Shown here: positions 1 to 7,013 of the stretch, in pieces | Layout: each line of letters opens with the position of its first letter | Position numbering within the stretch: position 1 is the first letter of the stretch | Origin: an uncultured Collinsella sp. | GTDB taxonomy: Bacteria > Actinomycetota > Coriobacteriia > Coriobacteriales > Coriobacteriaceae | Assembly: GCA_900542275.1 (NCBI GenBank) | Contig: UQMW01000026.1 | Location: 1-27,378, forward strand | Length of the DNA stretch: 27,378 nucleotides | Direction: 5' to 3' | Program-made: the position numbers and the translations under genes | Notes under the pieces: model-generated | What the model was told of the DNA's origin: nothing | What the model saw: the letters and a program-made list of their open reading frames with translations, nothing else | Databases searched by the model: none

Positions 1-124
1 AGCTGCGGAAACGCGTGTTCCGTTCAGGCTGTTGCGTTGAGATTGAAAATCAACCTTTATTGAGCGTAGGGCTCCGTTTACGGATTGCTCTGTATTTATG
101 CTCGCAATTAAGCTCAAGGTTGGC
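1..124. other. Non-coding stretch upstream of the pyr operon
   Basis: No convincing gene is visible here. Two small dyads can be seen: CGGAA at 6-10 pairs with TTCCG at 18-22 around a 7-nt loop, and GATT/AATC at 41-50. Neither is followed by a T-run, so neither looks like a terminator for an upstream gene. The stretch is AT-richer than the genes around it, as expected of an intergenic region in front of an operon promoter. Confidence 0.5.
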
Positions 125-130
125 TACACT
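125..130 (+). promoter_or_regulatory. Candidate pyr operon promoter (-10)
   Basis: The hexamer TACACT is preceded by TTGGC, which fits the KGSTANNNT pattern seen before other transcription units in this window. No good -35 lies 16-18 bp upstream. Transcription would begin near 137, just before the hairpins of the attenuator, which is where a pyrR leader should start. This is inferred from position and motif only. Confidence 0.4.
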
Positions 131-148
131 ATCCCTTGACCATTAAAG

Positions 149-163
149 GGGTACGAGATACCC
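149..163 (+). promoter_or_regulatory. Putative PyrR-binding hairpin (anti-antiterminator)
   Basis: GGGTA (149-153) pairs with TACCC (159-163) around the loop CGAGA. That loop fits the NGNGA core of the PyrR-binding loop known from Bacillus. The 3' arm is also part of the antiterminator strand (156-166), so PyrR holding this hairpin would prevent the antiterminator and let the terminator form. The stem differs from the Bacillus consensus, so binding is an inference. Confidence 0.6.
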
Positions 164-211
164 ACATGGAATTACATAGCTGCCAAAGAGCAGCCCTTCC
201 TGTGGGTGTCT
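156..211 (+). promoter_or_regulatory. Antiterminator of the pyr leader
   Basis: Bases 156-166 pair with 201-211 over 11 bp, with one G-U wobble (159 with 208). Inside the loop a second stem forms: GCTGC (179-183) with GCAGC (190-194) around CAAAGA. The 3' arm overlaps the 5' arm of the terminator stem (205-213), so only one of the two can exist. This would be the read-through form when UMP is low and PyrR is not bound. Confidence 0.65.
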
Positions 212-245
212 GGTCCGCTTTGAGCGGTCGGGCATCTATTTTTTT
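205..245 (+). terminator. Attenuator terminator before pyrR
   Basis: Bases 205-213 pair with 228-236 (five Watson-Crick pairs and four G-U wobbles), followed after one bulged base by CCGCT (215-219) with AGCGG (223-227) around a TTG loop. Seven Ts follow at 239-245. It lies about 40 bp before the pyrR start codon and overlaps the antiterminator, the standard layout of PyrR-regulated attenuation. Confidence 0.7.
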
Positions 246-263
246 GACTGTGTCAGCAGTCAA
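244..263 (+). other. Small hairpin upstream of the pyrR ribosome site
   Basis: TTGACTG (244-250) pairs with CAGTCAA (257-263) over 7 bp with a 6-nt loop. It begins in the terminator T-run and ends 8 nt before the pyrR Shine-Dalgarno sequence GAGGAAGGAG. It might protect or present the ribosome site after read-through; no role is shown by the sequence. Confidence 0.4.
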
Positions 264-284
264 GACATGTGAGGAAGGAGATCG

Positions 285-869
285 ATGGGCACGACTTCCC
301 CCAAGGCGGTCATCATGGACGAGACCGCCGTCAATCGAGCGATGACCCGCATCGCGCACGAGATTCTCGAGCGCAACGAGGGCTGTGAAGACCTCGCTCT
401 GGTCGGCATCGTCACGCGCGGCGACCTTCTGGCAAAGAAGCTCGCCGAGGAGATCAAGGAGATCGAGGGCGTCGACGTTCCGCTCGGCAGCCTCGATATC
501 AGCTTCTACCGCGATGACTATGCGACCAATTTCGCTCCCGCGATCCACGCTACCAACATTCCCTTCAGCGTCGACGGCAAGCGCGTCGTGCTGGTGGACG
601 ACATCCTGTATACGGGCCGTACCATCCGCGCCGCTCTGGACGCCGTTATGGACCTGGGCCGTCCGAGCCGTGTTGAGCTGGCAGTTCTCGTTGACCGTGG
701 CCACCGTGAGCTCCCCATCTCGCCGGACTTTGTCGGCAAGAACGTTCCCTCGTCGCATGAGGAGAACGTGCACCTATATATGAAGGAAGTCGACGGCCAC
801 ACCGCCGTCGAGATTAACGACGTCGCGCCGGGTTCCCACGTGGGCTCCGCGCCGCTGGGAGGTGAGTAG
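285..869 (+). CDS. pyrR: PyrR, pyr operon attenuation regulator / uracil phosphoribosyltransferase
   Basis: PyrR binds the pyr leader RNA when UMP or UTP is high and promotes termination; many members also convert uracil plus PRPP to UMP. The 194-residue product is close to the usual ~180. It carries the PRPP-binding motif VVLVDDILYTGRT at residues 101-113 and the type I phosphoribosyltransferase region SFYRDD at 73-78. The ATG at 285 is preceded by the strong ribosome site GAGGAAGGAG (271-280). It is the first gene of the operon and lies directly behind the RNA element it should control, so it would regulate its own expression. pyrB follows after 4 nt. Confident assignment; the UPRTase activity is inferred from the family. 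Confidence 0.95.
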   Translation: MGTTSPKAVIMDETAVNRAMTRIAHEILERNEGCEDLALVGIVTRGDLLAKKLAEEIKEIEGVDVPLGSLDISFYRDDYATNFAPAIHATNIPFSVDGKRVVLVDDILYTGRTIRAALDAVMDLGRPSRVELAVLVDRGHRELPISPDFVGKNVPSSHEENVHLYMKEVDGHTAVEINDVAPGSHVGSAPLGGE

Positions 870-873
870 TACC

Positions 874-1818
874 GTGGCGTTCAACCATAAGCACCTGATC
901 GACATTACCGAGTACTCCGAAGAGGACATCAAGCTCATCCTCGAGACCGCCAAGGCGTTCTCCGAGGTCAACGAGCGTGCGATCAAGAAGGTCCCCACGC
1001 TCAAGGGCAAGACCATCGTCAACATGTTTAACGAGCCCTCGACGCGCACGCGCAGCTCCTTCGAGCTCGCCGAGAAGCGTCTTTCGGCCGACAGCCTCAA
1101 CTTTGGCGGCTCTTCGACCTCCACGGTCAAGGGCGAGAGCCTCGTCGATACCGTCGAGACCCTCAACGCCTATAAGATCGACTGCATCGTCGTGCGCGAC
1201 AAGCACGCCGGCGCGCCCTACATCGTCACGCAGAACTCGCCCGCGAGCGTCATCTGCGCCGGCGACGGCAAGCACAACCACCCCACGCAGGCCCTGCTCG
1301 ACCTGTACACCATCTGGGAGCACAAGGGCGACTTCCACGGTCTGAAGGTCGCCGTCGTCGGCGATATCGCGCACTCCCGTGTCTGCGGCTCGCTGATCCC
1401 CGCCCTTAAGACCATGGGCTGCGAGACCTACGCCGTCGCCCCCGGCACGCTGCTGCCGCCGGCGCCCGAGGTCCTGGGCTGCGACCACGTGACGAGCGAC
1501 CTCGATTCCGTCCTGCCCGAGCTGGACGTCGTCTACATGCTGCGCGTGCAGCAGGAGCGCCTCGAGGGTGCCCCGTTCCCGACCATTCGTGAGTACCACA
1601 AGCTCTTCGGCCTGACCAAGGACCGCGAGAAGCTCATGAAGCCCGACGCGATCATCTGTCACCCGGGCCCCATCAACCGCGGCGTCGAGTTCGACTCCTA
1701 TATGGCCGACCACCCGCAACGCTCCGTCATCCTGGAGCAGGTCTACGCCGGTATCTGCGTGCGTATGGCTATCCTGTATCTGCTGCTTGGAGGTGCCGAT
1801 AATGGCCTTGCTTCTTAA
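874..1818 (+). CDS. pyrB: Aspartate carbamoyltransferase catalytic subunit
   Basis: It joins carbamoyl phosphate and L-aspartate to N-carbamoyl-L-aspartate in the cytoplasm, the first committed step of UMP synthesis. The 314-residue product shows the carbamoyl-phosphate loop STRTR at 56-60, HPTQALLDLYT at 136-146 and HPGPINRGVE at 263-272, in family order. I chose the GTG at 874, which gives the usual MAFNHKHL-like beginning. The ribosome site GGAGGTGA ends 9 nt upstream, within the end of pyrR. A GTG at 862 is in frame but lies on the ribosome site. No pyrI regulatory subunit is present, so this is probably an unregulated trimer of the Bacillus type (inference). Its end overlaps pyrC by 17 nt, which suggests translational coupling. 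Confidence 0.95.
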   Translation: MAFNHKHLIDITEYSEEDIKLILETAKAFSEVNERAIKKVPTLKGKTIVNMFNEPSTRTRSSFELAEKRLSADSLNFGGSSTSTVKGESLVDTVETLNAYKIDCIVVRDKHAGAPYIVTQNSPASVICAGDGKHNHPTQALLDLYTIWEHKGDFHGLKVAVVGDIAHSRVCGSLIPALKTMGCETYAVAPGTLLPPAPEVLGCDHVTSDLDSVLPELDVVYMLRVQQERLEGAPFPTIREYHKLFGLTKDREKLMKPDAIICHPGPINRGVEFDSYMADHPQRSVILEQVYAGICVRMAILYLLLGGADNGLAS

Positions 1819-3091
1819 GAATGCCCACGTCGTCGACCCGTCCGTCGAGCTTGACGGTGTCGTTGACGTCCTGATTGACGGCGATAAGATCGCCGAGGTC
1901 GGCGAGAATCTCGCCGTCGAGGGAGCCGAGGTCCGCGACCTTTCCGGCAAGTATCTCGTCCCCGGCCTGGTGGATATGCACGTGCATCTGCGCGAGCCTG
2001 GCTACGAGGTCAAAGAGGACATCGAGAGTGGCACTCGCGCTGCTGCCAAGGGCGGCTTCACCGGCGTGTGCGCCATGCCCAACACCGATCCCGTCACCGA
2101 TAACGGCACCGTCGTGGAGTTCGTCAAGTCCCGCGCTGCCGAGGTCGGTCACTGCCGCGTCTATCCGTCGGGCGCCATGACCCGCGGTCTTAAGGGCGAG
2201 GCTATGTCCGAGATGGGCGATATGGTCGCCCACGGCGCCGTCGCCTTCACCGACGACGGTCGTGGCGTGCAGGGCGCGGGCATGCTCCGTCGCTGCATGG
2301 ACTACGGCAAGATGTTCGGCAAGGTCTTTATGAGCCACTGCCAGGACGAGGACCTGGTCGGCCACGGCCAGATCAACGAGGGCAAGGTCTCGACCCGTCT
2401 GGCTCTCGAGGGCTGGCCGGCTGCCGGCGAGGAGCTCCAGATCGCCCGCGACATCGAGATTGCCAAGCTGACCGGTGCCAAGCTGCACATCCAGCACATC
2501 TCCACCGCTCATGGCCTGGAGCTCGTGCGTGCCGGTAAGGCTGCCGGTGTCCAGGTGACCTGCGAGGCTACCCCGCACCACATGTTCCTGACCGAGAACG
2601 ACCTGGACGAGACCTACAACACCTCGCTCAAGGTCAATCCGCCGCTGCGCACCGACGAGGATGCCGAGGCCATCCGTCAGGGTGTCATCGACGGTACCGT
2701 CGACGCTATCGTTACCGACCACGCTCCCCACACCCCGTGGGAGAAGGCCCGCGAGTTCGAGCTCGCGCCCTTTGGAATGATTGGCCTCGAGACTTCGCTG
2801 TCGCTCGTGCTCACTGAGCTGGTCAACACGGGCAAGATGAGCGTGAGCCGCATGGTCGAGCTCATGGCCATCAAGCCGCGTGAGATTCTGGGCCTCGATC
2901 AGGTTCAGGTCAAGGCGGGCTCTGTCGCCGACCTGACCGTGTTCGACCCCTCCGAAACCTGGACGGTTGGCGAGGACGGTTACGAGTCGCGCGCCGAGAA
3001 CTCCGGTTTTGCCGGCCGCACGCTCACCGGTCGTGCCACCGATGTATTTGTCGGTGGCAAGCAGACGCTCGCCGACGGCTGCATCTGCTAG
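1802..3091 (+). CDS. pyrC: Dihydroorotase (type I)
   Basis: This zinc hydrolase cyclises N-carbamoyl-aspartate to dihydroorotate. The 429-residue product has the amidohydrolase layout: HVHLREPG (His60 and His62) for metal binding, AMPNTDP at 91-97, the FTDDG segment with Asp151/152, metal-ligand candidates His179 (SHC) and His232 (QHIS), and the catalytic Asp306 in VTDHAPHT. The length and the Asp in FTDDG fit class I bacterial dihydroorotases such as those of Aquifex and Bacillus. The ATG at 1802 follows GGAGGTG (1789-1795) with 6 nt spacing. An in-frame TTG at 1787 overlaps that ribosome site and was rejected. A strong hairpin follows the gene before pyrK. Confidence 0.95.
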   Translation: MALLLKNAHVVDPSVELDGVVDVLIDGDKIAEVGENLAVEGAEVRDLSGKYLVPGLVDMHVHLREPGYEVKEDIESGTRAAAKGGFTGVCAMPNTDPVTDNGTVVEFVKSRAAEVGHCRVYPSGAMTRGLKGEAMSEMGDMVAHGAVAFTDDGRGVQGAGMLRRCMDYGKMFGKVFMSHCQDEDLVGHGQINEGKVSTRLALEGWPAAGEELQIARDIEIAKLTGAKLHIQHISTAHGLELVRAGKAAGVQVTCEATPHHMFLTENDLDETYNTSLKVNPPLRTDEDAEAIRQGVIDGTVDAIVTDHAPHTPWEKAREFELAPFGMIGLETSLSLVLTELVNTGKMSVSRMVELMAIKPREILGLDQVQVKAGSVADLTVFDPSETWTVGEDGYESRAENSGFAGRTLTGRATDVFVGGKQTLADGCIC

Positions 3092-3111
3092 CATAGCCTT
3101 ATCGCTTTTGT

Positions 3112-3149
3112 GCGCGGCGCCCTTGCGGTGCCGCGCTTTCTGTTCGTTT
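3112..3149 (+). terminator. Hairpin between pyrC and pyrK, possible internal attenuator
   Basis: Bases 3112-3121 pair with 3127-3136 as a 10-bp stem containing one G-U, closed by a 5-nt loop. A loose T-rich run follows (TTTCTGTTCGTTT). The T-run is interrupted, so it would be a weak or partial terminator, or an RNA stability element separating pyrRBC from pyrKDF. The gap of 92 nt is the only substantial one inside the operon. Confidence 0.5.
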
Positions 3150-3183
3150 AGACCATGCAACCGCATGGGGGATTGGAGCGTCT

Positions 3184-3975
3184 ATGCCCACACCTTCCAC
3201 TGCACGCATGCACGACTTCGAGGTCGTCTCGAACCGGGAGATCGCCGACGGCATCTTCTCGCTCGTCATCTCGGCCCCCAAGCTTGCAAGTGCGCTCAAG
3301 CCCGGTCAGTTTGTGAACATCGCCGTCCCCGGCGATGCGTCTTCTCTGCTTCGTGTGCCCTTGAGTTTCTACCGCGCCGACGCCGAGGCTGGCACCGTCG
3401 AGCTGTGGTACGCCGTCGTGGGCGACGATACCCGCCGTTTGTCCCAGATGGGCCCTGGCTCCACCTCTAACCTGTTGGGCCCCGGTGGCCGTGGCTGGAT
3501 GGTACCCGAGGGCACCAGGAAGGCACTGCTCGTCGCCGGTGGCATCGGCGTTCCGCCTGTGCTGTGTCTTGCCGGCATGCTTGCCGAGCAGGGTGTTGAT
3601 GTGGACGTGTGCCTGGGCTTTGGCACCGCTTCCAAAGTCGTGGGTGTCGATGAGTTCCGCGCGCTGGGCGCCACGGTTAACGTGTGCACCGACGACGGTT
3701 CGCTCGGCACGCACGGTTTTTGCACCGATCCTGCCGCAGAACTGCTTGGCGAGGGCGGCTACGACTACGTGGCCAGCTGCGGCCCCGCCGTCATGATGAA
3801 GAAAGTCGCCGCCGCTGCCGCTGAGGCCGGTGCGTACTGCGAGGTGTCGCTCGAGCGCATGATGAGCTGCGGCTTTGGCGCCTGCAACACCTGCAATGTC
3901 GAGACGGTCGACGGTATGAAGGGCGCCTGCATGTGCGGCCCCGTGTTCGATGCTTCCAAGGTGGTGGTCTTCTAG
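3184..3975 (+). CDS. pyrK: Dihydroorotate dehydrogenase B electron-transfer subunit
   Basis: PyrK carries FAD and a [2Fe-2S] cluster and passes electrons from dihydroorotate oxidation in PyrD to NAD+. The 263-residue product has the flavin-binding RVPLSFY at 57-63, the nucleotide-binding glycine motif AGGIGVPP at 118-125, and four cluster cysteines at 229, 234, 237 and 249 (C-x4-C-x2-C-x11-C). The ATG at 3184 is preceded by GGAG with 5 nt spacing. The stop TAG overlaps the first base of the pyrD GTG, so the two subunits are likely made in step. The presence of pyrK marks the NAD-dependent class 1B system, which works without oxygen or quinone. Confidence 0.93.
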   Translation: MPTPSTARMHDFEVVSNREIADGIFSLVISAPKLASALKPGQFVNIAVPGDASSLLRVPLSFYRADAEAGTVELWYAVVGDDTRRLSQMGPGSTSNLLGPGGRGWMVPEGTRKALLVAGGIGVPPVLCLAGMLAEQGVDVDVCLGFGTASKVVGVDEFRALGATVNVCTDDGSLGTHGFCTDPAAELLGEGGYDYVASCGPAVMMKKVAAAAAEAGAYCEVSLERMMSCGFGACNTCNVETVDGMKGACMCGPVFDASKVVVF

Positions 3976-4898
3976 TGGGTACCGTGAACATGGCCGTCGA
4001 TTTCGGCGGCGTCAAGATGCAGAACCCCATCAACACCGCAGCCGGTACCTTCGGCTACGGTTGGCAGTTCCAGAATTTCTTCGATGTTTCCCAGCTGGGC
4101 GCCATTACCACCAAGGGCTGTGCCGCCGAGCCCTGGCCGGGCAACCCTGCGCCTCGCATGGCCGAGATTCCTGGCGGTATGATCAACTCCGTGGGACTGC
4201 AGAACCCCGGTGTCGCCGCCTTTGCCCGTGAGTCCGGCCCGTGGCTCGAGCAGCTGTCCAAGGACGGTTGCCAGGTCATTTGCCAGGTTGCCGGGCACTC
4301 CGTTGACGAGTTTGTCCGCGCACTCGAGATGTATGTCGAGCTGTGCCCCTGGGCTGCCGGCTACGAGATCAACGTGAGCTGCCCTAATATCGCCGCCGGC
4401 GGTGCCGCCATGGGCTCCACGCCCGAGGGCGCCTCTTCCGTTATGGCTGCTTGCCGCAAGGTGACCGATAAGCCGCTGTTCGTGAAGATGGCGCCGGTCA
4501 ACGTCGCCGAGATCGCCAAGGCCCTCGAGGCTGCCGGCGCCGACGGCCTTTCGGTCATCAACTCCATCCAGGGCATGGCCATCGACGTCCATACCCGCAA
4601 GTCCCGCGTGGCCAAGCCCAAGGGCGGCCTTTCGGGCCCGCTGTGCCACCACATCGCCGTGCGCATGGTCTGGGAGGTTGCCCAGGCCGTCGATATCCCC
4701 ATCAACGGTGTCGGCGGTGTCATGACTGGCGAGGATGCGGCTGAGTTTATCCTGGCCGGCGCCACCTGCGTGTCGGTCGGCATGGCCAACTTCGTCGATC
4801 CGTGCGCTTCGCTTAAGATCGCGCATGAGCTCGAGGCCTGGGCCGAGTCCCAGGGCGTAAAGGACATCAACGAGCTGGTGGGTGCTTTCGAATGCTAG
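3975..4898 (+). CDS. pyrD: Dihydroorotate dehydrogenase, class 1B catalytic subunit
   Basis: This FMN enzyme oxidises dihydroorotate to orotate, with PyrK as partner. The 307-residue product has GTFGYG at 24-29, NSVGLQNPG at 71-79, INVSCPN with the likely catalytic base Cys136, Lys171 in VKMAPV, and the FMN phosphate region NGVGGVMTGEDA near 244-255. A cysteine base rather than serine is typical of class 1 enzymes. I chose GTG 3975, which overlaps the pyrK stop and has AAGGTGG about 10 nt upstream. GTG 3984 and ATG 3990 are possible alternatives that would shorten the protein by 3 or 5 residues. The end overlaps the pyrF start (ATGCTAG). Confidence 0.93.
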   Translation: MGTVNMAVDFGGVKMQNPINTAAGTFGYGWQFQNFFDVSQLGAITTKGCAAEPWPGNPAPRMAEIPGGMINSVGLQNPGVAAFARESGPWLEQLSKDGCQVICQVAGHSVDEFVRALEMYVELCPWAAGYEINVSCPNIAAGGAAMGSTPEGASSVMAACRKVTDKPLFVKMAPVNVAEIAKALEAAGADGLSVINSIQGMAIDVHTRKSRVAKPKGGLSGPLCHHIAVRMVWEVAQAVDIPINGVGGVMTGEDAAEFILAGATCVSVGMANFVDPCASLKIAHELEAWAESQGVKDINELVGAFEC

Positions 4899-5608
4899 AG
4901 AATGATGCCCGCGACCGTGTTATCGTCGCCCTCGACTGCGACCGTGAGCGCGCGCTCGAGCTCGCCCACGAGCTTTCGGGCCATGCCGCCTGGCTCAAGG
5001 TCGGCATGACGCTCTATTACGCTGAGGGTCCCCAGATCGTCAAGACCTTTAAGGACCTTGGCTTTAAGGTCTTCCTCGACCTTAAGTTCCATGACATTCC
5101 GCATCAGGTGCGCGGCGCTGCCCGCTCGGCCTCGCTTGCCGGTGCCGACCTGCTTTCGGTCCACGGCCTGGGCTCGGGTGCTATGCTCGCTGCCTGCCGC
5201 GAGGGTGCCGAGGAGGCGCGTGAGGACCGCGCCAAGCTCGTCGCCATCACCGTGCTCACGAGCATGAATCAGGATGCCTTGAGCGAGATCGGCGTCGAGT
5301 CTCCCGTGGCCGAGGAGGCCGCCCGCTTGGCAAAGCTTGCTCAGGCCAATGGCATCGATGGCATCGTGTGCTCACCGATGGAGGCTCACGACATGCGTGA
5401 GCTGCTGGGTCCTGATGCCCTGATCGTGACTCCGGGTGTGCGTCCGGTGGGTGCCGCCCTTGGTGACCAGTCCCGCGTGGCGACGCCTTCCCAGGCTATC
5501 GAGCGTGGCGCAAGCCACATTGTGGTGGGCCGTCCCATCACCGGTGCCGACGATCCGGTTGCCGCCTTTGACGCCATCGTCGCCGAGCTGGTCGAAAACG
5601 TCGCGTAA
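4892..5608 (+). CDS. pyrF: Orotidine 5'-phosphate decarboxylase
   Basis: It decarboxylates OMP to UMP, the last step of the pathway. The 238-residue product shows the catalytic Asp-Lys-Asp array in DLKFHDIP (Asp63, Lys65, Asp68) and the C-terminal phosphate-binding IVVGRPIT. Length fits the short bacterial family. The ATG at 4892 sits inside the pyrD stop region, with a 7-nt overlap. The ribosome site is poor, so reinitiation after pyrD is likely. This is the last pyr gene here; pyrE, which makes its OMP substrate, must lie elsewhere. Confidence 0.95.
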   Translation: MLENDARDRVIVALDCDRERALELAHELSGHAAWLKVGMTLYYAEGPQIVKTFKDLGFKVFLDLKFHDIPHQVRGAARSASLAGADLLSVHGLGSGAMLAACREGAEEAREDRAKLVAITVLTSMNQDALSEIGVESPVAEEAARLAKLAQANGIDGIVCSPMEAHDMRELLGPDALIVTPGVRPVGAALGDQSRVATPSQAIERGASHIVVGRPITGADDPVAAFDAIVAELVENVA

Positions 5609-5847
5609 AAGATTCCCCTAAGTCACCACTTTTGGGTCTCATTAGCACAAAATAGCCCCTGTGCCTGCGTAAACTTTCCCATCCTTTGTGTGGAATCGCA
5701 GGTCAGGGGCTTAACTTTGGGCGCAGTATATTGCACTTTTTGCGGGTATCGTCTAACCTATGGAGCCGCGATTAGGCTTTTTGTGCGTTCTACGTGCTAA
5801 AATGCCAATTATTGAATCAGATATAACCCAACTATTTGGAGGTACGA
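5609..5847 (+). other. 239-bp intergenic region with a large inverted repeat
   Basis: No coding frame with a ribosome site is seen. AGCCCCTG (5654-5661) pairs with CAGGGGCT (5704-5711), and CCTGCG (5664-5669) pairs with CGCAGG (5697-5702), making a 14-bp broken stem around a 27-nt loop. On the + strand no T-run follows; on the - strand the repeat is followed by ATTTT. A TTGCAC...TAACCT pair (about 5730-5758, 17-bp spacer) resembles a weak promoter, and a better one lies at 5795-5803. No standard terminator for the pyr operon is visible. Confidence 0.55.
5795..5803 (+). promoter_or_regulatory. Extended -10 promoter for mihF-gmk-rpoZ-thiI
   Basis: TGC-TAAAAT is an extended -10 with five of six consensus bases. 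No clear -35 is seen at 16-18 bp. The start site would be near 5810, giving a leader of about 38 nt with a strong ribosome site (GGAGG at 5838-5842). It resembles the rpsT promoter closely (GTGCTANART in both). Confidence 0.6.
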
Positions 5848-6156
5848 ATGGCACTCCCTCAGCTTACCGACGAGCAGCGCAAGCAGGCTCTTGAGAAGGC
5901 TGCTGCCGCACGTCACGCCCGCGCTGAGCTTCGCGAGCAGATCAAGAAGGGCGAGAAGTCCCTCGAGTCCGTGCTCAACTCCGATGACCCCATCGCTTCC
6001 CGCATGAAGGTTTCCACCCTCATCGAGTCTCTCCCCGGTTATGGCAAGGCCAAGGCCGCCAAGATCATGGAGGAGCTCGGTATCTCCGCTACTCGTCGCG
6101 TCCAGGGCCTCGGTGTCCGTCAGCGCGAGCAGCTCCTCGAGCAGCTGACCAAATAA
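5848..6156 (+). CDS. mihF: Actinobacterial integration host factor (mIHF)
   Basis: A small nucleoid-associated, DNA-bending protein of the mycobacterial IHF family, unrelated in fold to IHF alpha/beta of Proteobacteria. The 102-residue product has a charged N-terminal helix (LTDEQRKQALEKAAAARHAR), then a helix-hairpin-helix region around ESLPGYGKAKAAKIMEELGI (60-79), and a basic TRRVQGLG segment at 82-89 that family knowledge assigns to DNA contact. The ATG at 5848 follows GGAGG with a 5-nt gap; an in-frame TTG at 5836 lies on the ribosome site. It is followed directly by gmk (TAAGTG), the arrangement found across Actinobacteria. This is one of the strongest taxonomic markers in the window. 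Confidence 0.9.
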   Translation: MALPQLTDEQRKQALEKAAAARHARAELREQIKKGEKSLESVLNSDDPIASRMKVSTLIESLPGYGKAKAAKIMEELGISATRRVQGLGVRQREQLLEQLTK

Positions 6157-6726
6157 GTGAGCGCTCAGGATTCCAAGCTCTTTGTGATTTCTGGACCGTC
6201 AGGCGCAGGCAAGGGTACGCTCGTCACTCGTGTGCGCGAGCGCCGCTCGAACCTGGGTCTGACGGTTTCGGCTACCACGCGAGCACCACGCAAAGGTGAG
6301 GTCGACGGCGTCAACTACTTTTTTCTGACGCGCGAGGAGTTCGACCGCCGCGTGGCAAACGGTGAGTTTGTTGAGTGGGCCGAGGTCCACGGTAACTGCT
6401 ACGGCACGTTGGTGAGCGAGGTCACATCCAAGCTCGCCTCGGGCTCGTCTCTGATTTTGGAGATCGATGTCCAGGGCGCCCTGCAGGTGAAGGAGCGTTT
6501 CCCCGAGGCCGTGCTGATCTTTATCAAGCCGCCTTCGCTTGAGGTGCTCCGCGAGCGTCTAGTCGGTCGCGGTACCGAGACGCCCGAGACGATTGAGCTG
6601 CGTATGGCAAACGCCGCCGATGAGCTTGCCCTTGCCGACCGCTACGACGACGTCGTGGTGAATGACGATCTCGACCGCGCGACCGATGAGCTCGTTCGCG
6701 TTCTCGATATGCATGAAAGGATCTGA
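6157..6726 (+). CDS. gmk: Guanylate kinase
   Basis: It phosphorylates GMP to GDP with ATP, feeding GTP and (p)ppGpp pools. The 189-residue product has the P-loop GPSGAGKGT at 13-21, the GMP-binding region SATTRAPRKGEVDGVNY at about 38-54, and the lid/adenine region with RLVGRGTETPE. The start GTG 6157 abuts the mihF stop without a clear ribosome site, so coupling to mihF is likely. GTG 6184 would remove the first beta strand and is less probable. The TGA stop is 5 nt before rpoZ. Confidence 0.95.
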   Translation: MSAQDSKLFVISGPSGAGKGTLVTRVRERRSNLGLTVSATTRAPRKGEVDGVNYFFLTREEFDRRVANGEFVEWAEVHGNCYGTLVSEVTSKLASGSSLILEIDVQGALQVKERFPEAVLIFIKPPSLEVLRERLVGRGTETPETIELRMANAADELALADRYDDVVVNDDLDRATDELVRVLDMHERI

Positions 6727-6731
6727 GGTCC

Positions 6732-7013
6732 GTGTCCGTTGTAAAGCCTTGCATTGACGATCTTCTGGAGAAGACCGATCACAACCGCTTCCTGCTCGCT
6801 TCGCTTGCCTCCAAGCGCGCCTGCGACATCAATAGCATGCTGCGTGGCCAGCACAACCGCGTGCTTGCCGTCCAGGATGTCGATGACATCACCATCGGGC
6901 TTTCCGGTGCCGATACCATCTCGATGGCTATGGACGAGATTGTCGACGGCGACATCTCTTACGACGAGGCCCGTTACGAGAAGGCGCTCGGCCACAAGGT
7001 TGCTGAAGCCTAA
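6732..7013 (+). CDS. rpoZ: RNA polymerase omega subunit
   Basis: Omega helps beta-prime fold and stabilises the RNA polymerase core. The 93-residue product has the typical beginning MSVVKPCIDDLLEKTDHNRFLL-like pattern (residues 1-22), followed by the conserved segment LASLASKRACDIN where the family contacts beta-prime, then the acidic C-terminal part. The GTG start at 6732 has AAAGGA 9 nt upstream. Placement after gmk is conserved in many bacteria, including Actinobacteria and Firmicutes. The TAA stop is directly followed by the thiI ATG. Confidence 0.92.
   Translation: MSVVKPCIDDLLEKTDHNRFLLASLASKRACDINSMLRGQHNRVLAVQDVDDITIGLSGADTISMAMDEIVDGDISYDEARYEKALGHKVAEA

Noticed and set aside
136..345. 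Possible leader peptide or gene starting with TTG in the pyr leader
   Set aside because: It runs through the attenuator and into pyrR in another frame, has no ribosome site, and the region is better explained by RNA structure.
1769..3166. Long - strand open frame opposite pyrC (and another at 814-1950 opposite pyrB)
   Set aside because: Same codon-bias artefact; pyrB and pyrC are certain on the + strand.
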